From Musa acuminata AAA Group (taxonomy: Eukaryota > Streptophyta > Magnoliopsida > Zingiberales > Musaceae): DNA of 64,000 nt. The stretch lies in the NCBI RefSeq assembly GCF_036884655.1, contig NC_088345.1, forward strand, positions 18,789,501 to 18,853,500. The letters run 5' to 3'. Positions 35,001 to 50,000 of this stretch are shown here, piece by piece. Position 1 is the stretch's first letter; each line of letters starts with the position of its first letter. The position numbers were made by a program, and so were the translations under genes. Below the pieces are notes generated by a model. The model did no database searches. It was given only the letters and a program-made list of their open reading frames with translations, and was not told the DNA's origin.

Positions 35001-38000
35001 ACGTCGTTAAATAGTTTGATTCAGTGATTTAAAAAGGCGCTCGGGCGCTCGCCTAGGCGCTCGGGCGAGGCGAGGCGAGGCCCGAGCGCCTCGCTTCATT
35101 TCCAGGCGATGCGCTTTAAAGAGGCGTCACTTGGGCGCTCGCCCGAGCCCAGGCATCGGGCGCTTCGAGGGAGCTCCTGGGTTAAACCAGGCGACCAAAC
35201 CAGCGTTTGAGGTCTGGTTCAGTCTCCGGTGCTTTAGTTGGTTCAATCGAACCAACTAAAGCACCGATATCAGCGTGACTTCCCCAACCCTAACCCTGCT
35301 CGCTGTTTACGCTAATGCCGCCACTAGTCGTTGCCGCTGCTGCTATCGCTGCTCGTCGCTTTCGCTGCTGCTGTCGATGCTCGCTGCTACCGTTGCCGCT
35401 CCCACTGTCGTCGCTCCCGCTCTCGCTGCTCACTGCTATTATTGCCACTGTCTCCGCTCGTCGCTTTCGCTCCCGCTCCCGCTCCCGCTGCTCGCTGCTA
35501 CCATTGCCATTGTCTTCGCTCGCCGCTTTCGCTCCCGCTCCCGTTGCTCGCTGCTACCGTTGCCACTGTCTCCGCTCGCCGCTTTCACTCCCGCTCCCGT
35601 TGCTCGCTGCTGTTGGTGCCACTGTTGCCGCTTGTCGCTCCCGCTGTCGCTGCTGCTGTCGCTGCCACTGTCGTCGCTCACAGTTGCCGCTCCCGCTCTT
35701 CTCAGTCAACACCCTCGGTCTTCCGACTCTTCCCTTACACTCTTCGATAGTATACTGTTAACAGTATATAGTATACAGTTAACAGTATGCAGTATACTGT
35801 TAACTGTATACTAGTAATAGTATTTGTATTTATTAGATTAATTTAATAGTATATTTTTATTTAAAAAATTAAAAAATATATTAATTAATTATATTATATA
35901 TTTTTATATTTTAGCGTCTCATTTTGCTCGGGCGAGCGCCTAGCGCCTCGGGCGTTTTTGGACCTTGGCGTCTTTTGGCGCCTAGCGCTTTTTAAATCAC
36001 TGGTTTGATTTCTATCTAGTATTAGTGTTAAGAGAACTACAACAAGGCAACCTTAGTACAGGACTGGCTTGGGTCAACCTATGGTTCACTGATTGCTATG
36101 TATTGGGATCACCGGGCAGCTAAGTTGGTATGCAAGAACAGCAGCAGCACTGGAAATCCTCCTCAAGACAAGTTGACTACAGATATCTTTGGACATCTGG
36201 CTTTCTCGTTACAAAAAATGGGGATCTAATATGTAGAAAAAGGACCATTTTGGTATTGATGTCGGCTTGTACAGATCCAAACTGACACAATATGAGCCAA
36301 TATCAGTTTTGGTACAATTTTGATCAGTATTAGTTACAAATTGATATTTTAATCCTTCTAGCTATTAAGTTTTCATTGGATTGGACAACAATATTTATGG
36401 TTCAAACTTATGAGCTCGTAAGCACTTCCCTATTCCCTTCTCCAAGTAAATAGTGCTTCTTAAACAAAATGAGGAAGAAAAATAAGTTAAGGTGAATACC
36501 TGAGTTACTTGTGATGGTTTTCATTTTGGTTTATGATTTTCCCACAGGTACAATAGGCTGTTGGATGCCTTTGTTTGAATTACCTTCTATCTACTGAGTC
36601 GTAATAGTTATGTCCTTGAACTATAAATTTTGAAGCTCAAGGAGCTCTCATTTTATTTCTTAAATGGCGGCCTAACTGAATCTAGTTGACCCTGGTTTTA
36701 ATCAGGGAGCTTATCTGAATGGAAATTTTATCCTCCCACTTTACTTTTCATATCTCATCTCATCCCAAATGAATGACCTCTCTTCGTAAAGTATTTTTGG
36801 TTATTGCTTTAGATTTTGAAGATGCTCAAATAGTATGAATTATACAAGGAATTTGAGAGGGATGTTAAGCTGATCCATTCACCATTACCTTTTGAATTGA
36901 TAGGTAAATCAATAGGACCTCATGGGGCTAATTTAAATACTTCTTATTTAATCATTTTTATTGATGCAGAACTTCCTTCACATATGGTGCTTGGAATGCC
37001 AGCACTGTCCCCTACAATGGTGAGTAATGCATGAACAGATTTTCACTTGTTTGAATGTATACAGTCCCATGTATATTTTTTATACTTAAGAACATGATAG
37101 GAGGATTGATAGGATTCAATCTGATTTTCTCAGAATCAAGGTAACATTGCAAGGTGGAGGAAAAACGAAGGTGATAAGGTTAGAGATGCCATCTTTACAA
37201 AATTATTAAGGAGCCTATCATATTATGATAATTGTTGGTTTGTCCTGCCACTGCTTTGACAGATTCATTCTAATAACTTATATCTTTTATTCAGATTGAA
37301 GTAGGTGATGTTTTATGTGAAATAGAGACAGATAAAGCAACTCTTGAATTTGAAAGCCTTGAGGAGGGGTAATATCCCAGTTTATTGTCAGGCAAATGGT
37401 GTTATAATTTTTATATGCTGTTTTTCACAATTGCACTTAAAGTTCTTTTTATTACAAAAAAAAGCAGAAAGTTCTATTTGTATGCAGTGTTAGTACTTAG
37501 TAGCTTGATATGCATGTAGGTTAAGACTTCCAGAAATACTACAATAGTTGGATTGAGAGTTTTGAACTAGTTTAAGTTCTTTCTTCTTGGGCACAAATTA
37601 CTAGCATCCAGCAAGTTTGTGCTATTTCTTCTTTTGCAATACCTATCTGTGAAAAGCTAAGTTAATAAGCAATTCTCTGATACTATATGAGAGGACAGCT
37701 GAGTGAGGACTAGATATGAGATGAGTATCTCTATAACTTGGTTCAATTATATCTGGATGTTTAAACAAACGGCATTTATTTGTTGAGATAATTAATTGAA
37801 ATGCATATAGAGTAGAAAGAAATATAGGATGATATTGTAGAAAGAAAAAAGTTTTACATAAAAGTATTAAAAAGTATAGAGAAATATTAGTGGTTATAAA
37901 CTTGCTAATGTACAATGACTAAGAAAAGGACTCTGTCAGAGTTGCAGAAATATAGCACCATGTTATAGAAAGAAAAGGGTTATTTAGTGGTTATTTAAAA

Positions 38001-41000
38001 GTATTAAAAGATATATACATTGGATCAGTCTCTAATGGATAAAAAGAGTGTTTAGGACTAGTAATGAACAAAGTTATTAAGCTTATTTGCATTAAGTTTT
38101 CATGGTTCATGTTGTTCTTTGATGATATACCCTATTGACGATGGCCTTGTTGCATCTAGGTTTAAGTTTATGCGAACAAACCTAAGAATACTAAAGTTTT
38201 AGTTAAACAAGGTTAGGAATGAATGTCCAATGCAACTTTACGAATGTTATGGAAAGAACCAATGGTATTTTAAAAATAGATGGATTAGAAATTCCCTGAA
38301 ATAGAAAATTTAAATATATTTGATCTATCATTCAAGAGGGGGAATCAGTGAAGATATTGTTCATAGAGTTAGAGCATGATAGCTAAAATAGAGAGGGGCA
38401 TTAAGAGTCTTTTGTGATCATATTTGGATTAAAGAAATGTATAGTTTTAAAGTTAGTTTTGTTTTTTGGGTCAGAATGTTGACAGCTAAAAAATAACATC
38501 CACCTTCTATGAGTTAATGGCACCGAGATGAAAATGTTCAGGTGGATGTGTGAGATTACAATAAAATCATAGTATTAGAGATAATGTAATAACGTGTGGC
38601 ACCTTGATGCTTGGTCATAAAAAAATATCATTGTCTAAGCACTATGTCCTTTGACTAGTGATTTTCATTCCTGCAAGCAAAATTCCGATCTTGTCTGGTG
38701 GAAAAATTGGCATTTTCCCTTATAGAAACTCTTCTATTTGCAATGATATTGAGTCTTATGTTGTTTGTTTTCTTGTTTACCTTGATACTAGTATGGTTCT
38801 ATTCTCCAAGTTTTCTTCCCTGTTTGGTAACGTGACGTGGCATTCCTCTGTGCCTTCTTTCCAGCTAAGTAGTCTGTCAAAATAACATGTCATTGCTATA
38901 TGTGTTCATCTGTTTGTTGGTATGAATGTGGCATTCCTCTATGTGGTTGTCTTCTTTTGACTCAAACCTAGCTAGAATTGTCTGCAATTGGTGGAGCTCT
39001 GACCCTGATAAATCCTTTTTCTCAAAATTGTTTAAGCCTGACCATAAGCCACAGCCCAATATTTGTTTACACCATAACCAACATAGGACAAGAGAAGGAA
39101 GGGTTCTGTGTGATTCCGGTCGAGGACAACATAGGGCATGCTAGCCATGCATCTCTTTGAGATAGTTTTTGATAGAGTTGCTTTGAGACTTCAAATTTCA
39201 ACTTTACATTACTGTGCTTGTATCTGTTGCTTAAAATATATATGCTTTTTTAAGTGTGTACATGCAATTTTGCTGATGATAGTAGTGACCAAAGAAATTG
39301 ATGCGAAGTCAATGAGCATACTTGCAGAACTTCTATCTATGCAGTTTTTACGTTGCATTATGCTCTGTAGGTTTTTGGCCAAGATATTAGCACCTGAAGG
39401 TTCAAAGGATGTGCTTGTGGGACGACCTATTGCAATTACGGTATGATGTTTCACACAAATAAACCAATTTAACGTTTAGTGTTGGCTATGTGTAATTTTG
39501 TTGGCCATGGGGTTATCTATTTTATTCTATGAATTTTTAAGAATATTTTTATTAGATGACAGTTATCCTTTTCTTGATCCCATGCTTTGCTACTTGCTCA
39601 ACATCGTCTAAAGAAGGTTTAGTTGATGAGTCTTCTAACATTGTTATTCTCAAGGTTGAAAATCCAGATGATGTTAAAAGCATACCAGCTGATATATGCA
39701 AAGGATTCGAGGCCAAAGGGGAAGAATCGACTAAGGAATGGACTGACACTGCAGAACACAAAGTGAGCATTCCAAAGGCAAATTTCAGCAGAATCAGCCC
39801 GTCAGCAAAGTTGCTAATTGCACAGCATGGTTTAGAACCATCTTCACTATGGGCGTCAGGTCCTCGTGGAACACTTTTGAAGGGGGATGTACTTGCAGCA
39901 ATTAAGTCTGGAGTGCAGTCTACAGGAGCTCACAAATCAGATCAAGAGCCGGTAGCTGCATCAACAAGTACCTTGAAGCCAACTGTTCATCAGTTGTCTC
40001 AGTCTGCAGTCCCTTTACACGATACAGACACTCATGAAGATTTTCTAAACAGTCAAATTCGTAAGGTACGTGTTGTGTTTGTTTAGAGGAACATACCTTT
40101 TCCTAGTAAATGCTACTTTGGAGTGTGAAATTCTGGTAATTGATTTTCTTTAAGAACTTGCAGAAGAATTGTTTTTATACTGATCTGATATATTTTGGCA
40201 TTATAGAAGTAAATCTTATATTTAGTATTTCATATAAGGTTCTTTCACCTGCACACTATATTTTAAATACCAGACGGTAGTGGATACCAGCCAGCGCCTG
40301 GACCACCATGGGATTGTTAGATAGACCAGTATAGCACACCACTCCAGTTGATATCATTGAGAAAAAAATTAAAAATGGGAAAAGAATATAAAATACTCCG
40401 AACTTTTCTTCTTCCTCTTCTTTGGTGAAGGACTCCACTTTTATCTTCTCCATATAGGAGCAAAGTTGCACATGAGCATGACCATGGGTTTTGAGGTTTT
40501 GAGCCCTAAAGTTGGAATTTTTAGATCGGTCCAGCCTGGGCCTACTAAATAAACCAGGTTAGCTGGCTTACTTTGTAAGGCTGAGGTGCAAATTGCCCCT
40601 ATATACCAGTGGTATAGCTGAATGTTTAGTCAAAACTGGGTACCATAATCAGTAAATTAAAGAACTATTATCAAAATCTGGGCTGTAAGGTACATTTAAC
40701 CAAGGTTCTCAATTGTGGTCCATACTTGTGTACCGAGCCCTGCACGGTACGGTACGTACCGAGGCATACCGACCGTACTGTCATGGACTTAGCTGGTTTT
40801 GCCTAAGTCGTGCGGCACCCTTGCGTGTCCGTCCGCAAAGGTCAGCCTCCCGGAAACCTCCCATGGTCCCTTAGGACCTACAAAAGAGAAAACGGGTTAG
40901 AGAAAGCGCCTCACTCGGGATCCACAAGTAAACATTCCAGGAAACACTTCATAGACAATGCAAATTACAAACAGACTTTACAAGCTCTGAACGGTTGCAC

Positions 41001-44000
41001 AACAAATGGTCCACTATAGACCGAATATCTCTTACAAGTGTCCACATGACATAACATTTATTTACAAGCCTAAGAAGGCCACCAAACCTAACTAAAATAA
41101 GGCTGTTAAGCCTTCAACCGTTCCTCTACATGCTATGGAAAGCATGAACAAACAGAAAGACACGGACATACATAAGTATTACATCAAACATCATGTTTAG
41201 AACTTTGTCCGTGACAGTATGCCGGGGGCGTACTGACGATATACCCTAAAAGAGCTAAAAAACCTCCAAAAATACCGAGGCGTACTGACCTGTATGTCTC
41301 GGTAATGGTCGAAATCCGGGACGTACCGACCTGTATGCCTAGGTAACGGTCGAAATCCAGGGCATACCGACCGGTACACCTCGGTAATGGTCGAACTCCG
41401 AGGTATATCGACTGATACACCTCGGTAACGGTCGGATTTCGACCGAATCCGACCGTTACCGCCCAGTACAAACCATGTATCGCCTGATACGGGGTCAAAA
41501 CATTGGTACCACCCGATAGAGGGCAGTTCGTGTACTAGTATTGAAATTGAGAACCCTACATTTAACTTAATGGTCCTTACTGTATTGTTAATCACTGTCT
41601 GCAGATTTCCATAACCATGACTTTTAGGTTTGCCTCCTTTCTACGATGGATGTCGGATAATACTTGATAATTCTTCGTAGTAAGTTATTTCTTCAGCAAA
41701 TCATAACTATGTCCATACTATTTATTGAAACCTTGGAATTTCCTTCAGTTCTTGTTAAAACTTCACCATGCAAGAATTGCTTTGTGTCAGAACATCTCAT
41801 GCTGATTAGTCACCACTTTGGTGCTTGCTATGCTTGCATCATTTTGGCTCAAGTTACATTTATCTTAATATTAGTTAAATTGTAATTTGTGCTATATTAG
41901 TGTCATTGAGTCTACAATGAGTCCTTATGTAGTTTTTTATTTTAGGAGTTCTTTGGGGTATTTGTTTTTTCATAAAAATTTTCTGGGAATTACCTGCAAC
42001 ATCACTGATCTGCAGAAATCTTCTAGATCTGAAGACCAAGAGATTCAAAAGCTGTAATACTGTTGCTTCTAAATTGTAATTTTGGAATGAGGAAATGGTT
42101 TCAGCATTGTAGGCGTTTTGATTGCTGAACTTTATAGCTGAGCACTAATAGCCAACTGATCACTTCTAACTTCTGCATGAACATAGCCTTCCAGTTCTCT
42201 TTACTGGTTCTGGTAAAGTTAAAAGTGGTGTTGAGTGCACTTTAGGGTATTTTAGGGACAGTTGTGGTCTCAAAGAACTGTTGTGATGAAACAAATGAAA
42301 AAAGGGGCATTTGTCACATAATCGTGTTGTACAATTGTAGCTTTTCTATCTTTTTTGTTTTCTCTATCTTTGATGCCACTGTTGTGCATTTTATTAACTC
42401 AAGGGCCCAATGCGACATAAATGTATTCCTGTTAAAAAGCTAGCCGACAATATCAGTTCAATCATTTAGATTTCTTGTATGTTGAATTTGTTAAGAAAAA
42501 GCCTTGGGATACTCAAACCATTGCATTGATAATGCCATCATCAGAGATTTGACTGCCACAACCATTCATCATAGAATTAGAAAAAAAAGAAAAATGGAAA
42601 TGAGGATTGAAGTGTTCCTACAAGTGTAGATGAAGTCTCTGGCGGTCTGTGAAAAGGCACAAGGCTTTTAAGCCACATAAGAAAGACAAAAGTTCTAACT
42701 TTCAAATCCATTTGAATGGACTGGCTTGGTTCAGTTTGCCCTTATTATGTGGCTTTTGGCCATATAAATGATGTAGACCAGTGTTTTGCTACCAAGCCTT
42801 CTTTCTTTTGGTTCTCAGAATATGTTTCAAGTGTTACACCTGAGATATGTTGACACTTACCTTGGCACTTACATCATGTTTGGTGTCTGTCTACTAGTGG
42901 CTAGAGCAGTTTGTATTGAGCCATGCTTTGTGAGCATGCCCGCATTGGTATTATGTGCTATATCCTCTGTAGCAATATGTTGTACTGTATTCCGTTGCAT
43001 GTATATATGTAAGGTAGGCATGAGTTGAACTGGCACAAAGTGTATACTGTGCCCCATTTTCAGCATTTCCATGGTATATAATGAGTCATATGAATGGTGC
43101 CATATTTGGAACTACACTTGAATTATACTACATGTAAAAATTTGAATGATACTACACTTGGAAATTACGAGCTTTGGTTCATTGTAATTAACATAAAATC
43201 TACAATTTTTGGAATTTGTACTGTTATTTTACCATGTTATATTTTTTTCATGTACACCTTTGATGATCTTGGCGGATGTGGTTTTATTTAGGTTATTGCA
43301 AAACGATTGCTGGAATCAAAACAACACATTCCACATTTATATCTGTCCTCAGGTGGATCTTCATTCTTCAATTAGCATTTCTCATACCTTTTAATTGTAA
43401 TTATATGTTTAACATGTTTTCAGATGTCATATTGGACCCTTTACTTGCTTTCAGAAAGGAACTTAAAGGTTGGCAACCATATCCATTCTCATTAAGTGTA
43501 TTCGAGATATACTGCTTTTTTGGTTGATAAATATAAGTTCTTTTTGTCTCAACATGCAGAGCAATATAATGTCAAAGTCTCAGTAAATGACATTGTCATA
43601 AAAGCTGTTGCACTTGCATTGAGAAATGTACCTGAAGTAAATGGTAAGAGTTTGAACCATCTGTACTTGTATAAGATCCTCAAGTTTGAAAGCTGAACTT
43701 GGTCATCCGATAGGAGAATACCATTGCATATAACTTGTTATTTTCCTTATACATAAATGTGAAAATATTCTTTAACGGATCTAAATTTTAAAAAGCTATC
43801 CTCAGTCGAGCCATCCAACTTAATGTGAATTGAAAAGTCAGCTATCACTGCTTTTGATTTGAAGTGTTCTAAACAATGGACTAGAAATCCCTTCCCTCTT
43901 TATTTATCCATTTTTCATGTGAGCCTGGCATGCTTGATGAATAGATCGATGGAACAATTGCACTGTTCAATTTGCTGAAGGTAAGAAGATCTCATCAGTT

Positions 44001-47000
44001 AGGAGATGTGACTGTTAGCTTGATCAACTACTTTGTATCATTAAAAAACATAAGTTTTACACCACTTCATGTATTATACCACTATTTTTTTTAATGCAAG
44101 TGTCATCCATAAGTATTCTATTGGTTTAGATAACCTTCTTTTGAATCATTTAAGGTACATAGAAATTTCTACTTGGTAATTATATTGGTTTTTGTCACAT
44201 ACTCTTTGAAATGATATTTCCTAAATGGTTGATTTAGGAATTTGCACTGTGTCACCACATGATGTACATAATAGTGCATCTATGGCTTTAGATGAGTAGG
44301 TGATTAGAGCATGACTAATCGTAACAACATTATTATATTTAGTAAACACCTTTTTATGTTATAAAACTTCAACTTCTTAATTTATTCTTTTACTAAGTTT
44401 ATTGTAGTCCCATTATCATGAAACTTCCATAAGATAGGTATTATAATACAATATCGGTACGTGGATTGCCCGGTACCAGGCCGAACGCTCAATAACGCCT
44501 TGTATCGGATGATACGGGGATATATTGGGTGGTAACGGTTGAAATTTTGATCGTTACCGCCCGACACAACTCGGTAACGTTCGAAATCGACCGTTATCGA
44601 TCAACGGTCAAAATGATCGTTGGATCCCTTTCTCATGGGTTTTTAAACTCATCTTCTCCCTTATTTCGCTCCATTTCACTCTCATACTCTCTTAAATTAC
44701 CTCAAACTCATTTTTTCTCACATTTTCACTCTCCTAGACTCTACATAGCAACGATTTGTGAATTGAATCGAGGTTAATTTGAGAAAACTAAAAGGAAGAA
44801 CTTTTTATCAAGAGGTATGTATTTACACATGGATCGAGGAGCAATATTTTACATATGTCATCCAAGATTCAGATCATGGAACTCGACAAGGTCCTGGTCA
44901 AATTTATGCGCAGAAGGGGAAGGGGAAGATAGTGGATGAATTTGAGCAGATGTGACGGAGCCTACATGATGTAGACACAGAACGAAGCTCATCGTATTCA
45001 TAGTCGTTGTATTATGGAGAATCATATGGCCAACAGTAGTACGGTGATAGTTGGTCATACCTCTCAGAGCAATAGTATGATATAGAGCAACATATTAGTA
45101 GTTAAAGTAGAAGCTCTGACATTCACCAATATATGCCTCAGGAACCGCCTCGGACAAATGTGATTCATGACGATCAACTTACGATCATCACCACATTGAT
45201 GCACCGATGGTATACGGTGTATCAATATACTATGTCATGGGATCAATTTTATGATTGGGTCCAACAAACATATAATATTGATATCCATATGTATAGGATC
45301 GAGGACCCCGATCCACCACCCGTGGAGGCTCGTTGTTCGTTTTAGTGGTAGAATCAACAATTAGGTATATCTACATATGTGATTATTTAATTCATTTGAA
45401 TTTTAAAGTTTATATTGTAACAAAATAATCTAATAATTCAAATGATTTTTCTGTAGATATTTCAATCTTTACATAGGGACAATCCGTAACGGATCGAAAT
45501 ACGAACCTTGTACAAGGCTATTCCTCAAAGTCCGAAAAAGATATGTGATACTATTTTTACTTAATTTACATTGATTTTGCTAAACTTGTGCCGATACACC
45601 ACATACAGGACTTGTATTGTTCCAGTCAAGGATTGGCACAAGTCTGGTGTCCAAAGTGTCAAACCTTATAAAAGATTCCACAACACGAGCTTGCATATCA
45701 TGTGCCGATACAGCACATATGGGACTTGTATTGTTCCAGTCGGGGATCGACACGAGTCTGGTATCCAAAGTGCCAAACCATGATAGAACATGACACTATG
45801 GTGGTATTCATCATAGTGTAAATACATTTGGACTTACTAATCTAGTGCCACTACTTTTCTAGTACAAAATTTGGTATTGATCAAATTTTACAAAATATGA
45901 ATACCTAAAATGACTTCTAGTGTCCATTTTGAGTGTGTTTGAAGGAATTTAGTTTTGCCTGGACTGGTTCGTATAGACCAGTATATATGGATCCGAGTGT
46001 GAATTGTTACATGGACTGCCCTATTTCGTAAGGTGTGGCCTTGTTCGATGAAAAAATAGGCATCTTAAGTTTAAAAGTCGCAATTTTTTAGAGTTGCAAA
46101 TTGTGAATCTCTCTGTCTCCTCGTCATGCGATCATCATCACTGATCACTGTCCATTGCTGCCCATCCACCTGCTGCCCACCTCATTTTCGTTATTTCTCT
46201 CCTCAGTGTTTGGTTTAACATGTGCGCCTCAGTGTTTTTACTAAATTTTTCACCCTTTGCATGTGCAAAAGAAAAGGGTATCAGTGTAACAAGGGTACTG
46301 TCAAAAAATGTTGACAGGATTCTTACACTACTCTTTATTTGAGTTTGATTTAAAGTGTAACAGTAGGTATCATCATATTAAGTTTGTCACATAAATATGA
46401 TGTATTTTGAAATATCTTTTGAATGATCCTTTTGCTCTGTTTTGAGATGCCACATGAGTTTCCATCACCTAGCTGTATCATATCCTTTTCTTCATCAGTA
46501 GCATGTCTTATGCATGCCATCAAGCATATCCCTGGTTAACAAATCATCTTTATAAGTTGTAATGAATGATAAATAAGATTTTCTTCAAAATCTACTTCTT
46601 GTTGAAAGATGATATTTCTCAAATTTTAAAGGTCAAAAAGTGCAGGAAATTGGTCACCTTTATATGATCTTTTGAGAAAGCAGTCGGTCTTTTGGTTTGG
46701 AAACTGAGCACACCCTTCACAAAGCAGCACCAACTTGTAACTATATGTTGGTCTTTTCTTTTCAAAGAAGTTGCAAATAAAATTGCATCTCCTTTCTAGT
46801 TGTTTTAAGATAATTTTTTCTACTCAGATATAAACAGTTTGATGGTTCATTTATCTTATTATAGATTCCCATGGTTTAGCTATTTGTTGCATTTTGTTGA
46901 CTCTCTTTATCTGCTTATAATAATTTGTAAATTGTGTTGCATGAAATACTATGTGAAATGTATGAAAACACATATTTGTTTGTACTTTGTGAGGCCCCTA

Positions 47001-50000
47001 TTGAAACATTATAACTATTAATATTGTTTTATTTCTCAACTTCCGACTTTCTTTTGGGAGTTCTTTCTGTGGCTTTGCTCAAGCAGTTTTTTATGCTAAA
47101 TATTCACATGTTATGCTAGTTGTATCATCTTCAATCTGATTGAAAGATTATTGATTATGCATCGTGAGCAGTTTGCTGGAATGATGAGAAAGGAGAACCT
47201 GCTTTATGTGACTCAATTGATATATCAGTAGCAGTTGCAACTGAGAAGGTGCTTCTTTATCTTCTTTAAAATGGTTTTAGATATACTGTTAAATTTACAC
47301 CATCAACATTGTTGAGTTACAGGGCTTGATGACTCCGATCATAAGGAACGCAGATCAGAAATCACTCTCAGCAATATCCTTGGAGGTAAAGCAACTTTCT
47401 GTTGATATAAAATCAAGCAGCTAGTTGTAAGAATTGCACGATATGCCGTTCAGATCATGCTAATTGGAACAAAATAGCCTTACCTAACTATTGTTTTTGG
47501 AGTTTTCTTAAAATCCCGACCTAGTTCATTAAATTGAATCACAACTGATATTCTCTGTTTCCATGTTGCAATGTCTTTTTATTTAATTGAGGTTTATGTT
47601 ATATTTATGTTTCTGATCCAGATTATCCAATTGAATCAACATATCCTGACCTAGTCATTTTCAGAATTTGTTGAAATATACCCAAACCACTGGAACTGAA
47701 ATGTGGATTAGTAATATTATCTGATACTGCTAATATTATCCTGTTATTTTTTCCTTTAGTTAAGAAAAAGAGTCTGAGTATATGTTTTTGATGATTTTTG
47801 TTTTAGCATTATCAAATTTTGGTTCAAATCAATTAAAATAATCTAAATTGTTTTCAAACCAAGGTTCACTATACCATAGCATACCACTCACTGCAGGTGG
47901 TATGTATCAGTTTGATAGAAGATCGATATGGGCAATATATATCGGCATTGTTGGTACATCCCATCGTACCATATCGATATGTCAGCACGGCTTGGTACAC
48001 TTCGTATTGATGGCCAGTTGGTAAATCGGTACAGACCGATAAGATAAACCATTCTTGAAACAGCTAAAAATTGTCAAAAGTTGTCAAAATGATCGAACTT
48101 AAAAAAATCTTTGAGAATTGGATCTCTTCCAGAGAGGCCTTATATTGAACCTGTAGTCAGTAATCCCTTTGTGATCATTTACTTGTGATGAATTACTCAA
48201 AGAACCTACTGACATTCCTTTCAAAGTGTTTGCGCTATAATGTTTGTAACATTCAAAGGCTAGAAAAAAGAGGCTTGGATCTTTGGATCCCAATCCCTGA
48301 AGTCAATATTTAACTTGCATCTTTTAAAAGAGTTCAACAAAACAATATTCTGTTTGAATTTTATTTCATGGGCGAGTAGAGTGAATAGCTGATTGTTAGT
48401 GGTAAACTTGTTGGTTTGATTATTCTCAGAGGGGCTAAAAGAATTGTTTCAGTGGATTTAAATATGTTATATAATAACAATAACCTTTTTTTCAGTATGC
48501 CTGCTTCTCAAGAAATAAAGAAAACAAAATATTGTTTATGAACTGCTATTGGATGCTTACTTCCAACTAGGATTTTCTTTTTCCACAGTTTTTCCATATG
48601 GTATCAACTTAAGGTGGCATCTGCTTCATTGAAATTAGAATTGGAATGTAATTTCAAATATACCAGAATAAGTTTTGAAACAAGCAAGTACATTATTTAA
48701 TATTTTACTCTTATATTATATGGTATATAGTTTGTTATATTATATTATTTGTATATTAGTTATCCTATTCAATTTCTGTTTTATTTAGATATTTATTTTC
48801 ATTTATTGTCTTTGGGAATGGAATTTGGAATCCAATTTCCCCATTAAATCCTAGTAATGGGTCATTCATTTTGATCTGCTTTCCAACGACCTAATCATGT
48901 GAAAAAATGCCATCTCAGATCATATGGACCTCGATGGTGGTACAGTTATGTACCCATGTTAGTTAAATGCTCATTGAAAATTACTTATGGATTGTGGTTC
49001 TTGAGGAGTAATTTCTCATGTTAGCTTTTATTTAAGTTTATGATCTTTTTTTTTTTTTGACTTTTTTGTGCTTTTACGGTTTTACCATTTTAAATTATTT
49101 GGTATGTCCAGTGGTATCTTACAATTATAACTAATTAAAGGACCTCAATGGATTATGGTTTAGTGCTTTTCTTGACAATATGATTGGAAAGTTAATTTAT
49201 ATTTACTAAATTGTATAGCGGACGGCATGGGATGCAGTACCGAATTGTCACGGACTTAGCTGGTTTTGCCTAAGTCGTGCGGCACCCTTGCGCGTCCGTC
49301 CGCAAAGGTCAGCCTCCCCGAAGCCTCCCATTGCCCCTTAGGACCAACAAAAGAGAGAACGGGTTAAAGAGAACACCTCAATCGGGATCCACAAGCAAAC
49401 ATGTCCGAAAAACACTTCATAGACAATGCAAATTACAAACAGACTTTACAAGCTCTGAACAGTGGCACAACAAAGGGTAAAATGGTCCATTACAGACCAA
49501 AAAAATCTCTCACAAGTGTCCACATGACACAACCTTTATTTACAAGCCTAAAGAGGCCACCAACCCAACTAAAGTGGGACTATTAAGCCTTCAGCCGCCC
49601 CTCTACATGCTGTACAAGGCATGAACATGCCAAAAGACACGGACACACATAAGCATTACATCGAACATCTTGTTTAGAAGTTTGTCCGTGACATTCTCCC
49701 CCACTTATCCCTTCGACGTCCTCGTCGAAGCCTTTGTGAACACTGTAACTCTTCGCCTTTGCTGAGTCTTCAATCTTCTGCTCCAGCTGCAATGCGCCTC
49801 CTGGCTCCCAGCTGCTCTCCGCTGCTGTTTTTGAGTCGTCGAGCCCTTGATCCGCCATGCTGCTTCAACTCGCCAATGACTCTGACTCTGGTGTGGGGTT
49901 GGCTGAGTTGTGTTGATCCTTGTTGATTCCTGCGGATCTCCCAGATGAAGGAAAAGATCATCCTTACTGCGCTAGTCTCTCAAAATTCCACATGCTGCTT

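Larger units (their letters stand above)
40701..41556. mobile_element. TIR element with 10-bp target duplication, split by a solo LTR
   Basis: The ends carry GGTTCTCAATT (40704-40714) and its exact complement AATTGAGAACC (41545-41555). They are flanked by the perfect direct repeat TACATTTAAC (40691-40700 and 41557-41566). A 9-11 bp duplication suits Mutator-like elements, though no transposase is present. The interior is rich in GGTAC/GTACC and contains a 41-bp tandem repeat. A 438-bp solo LTR sits inside it. Confidence 0.75.

Noticed and set aside
35275..35814. Three overlapping Ser/Arg/Leu-rich ORFs
   Set aside because: Codon-like repeats of CGCTGCTN inside a non-autonomous hAT element, open in several frames.
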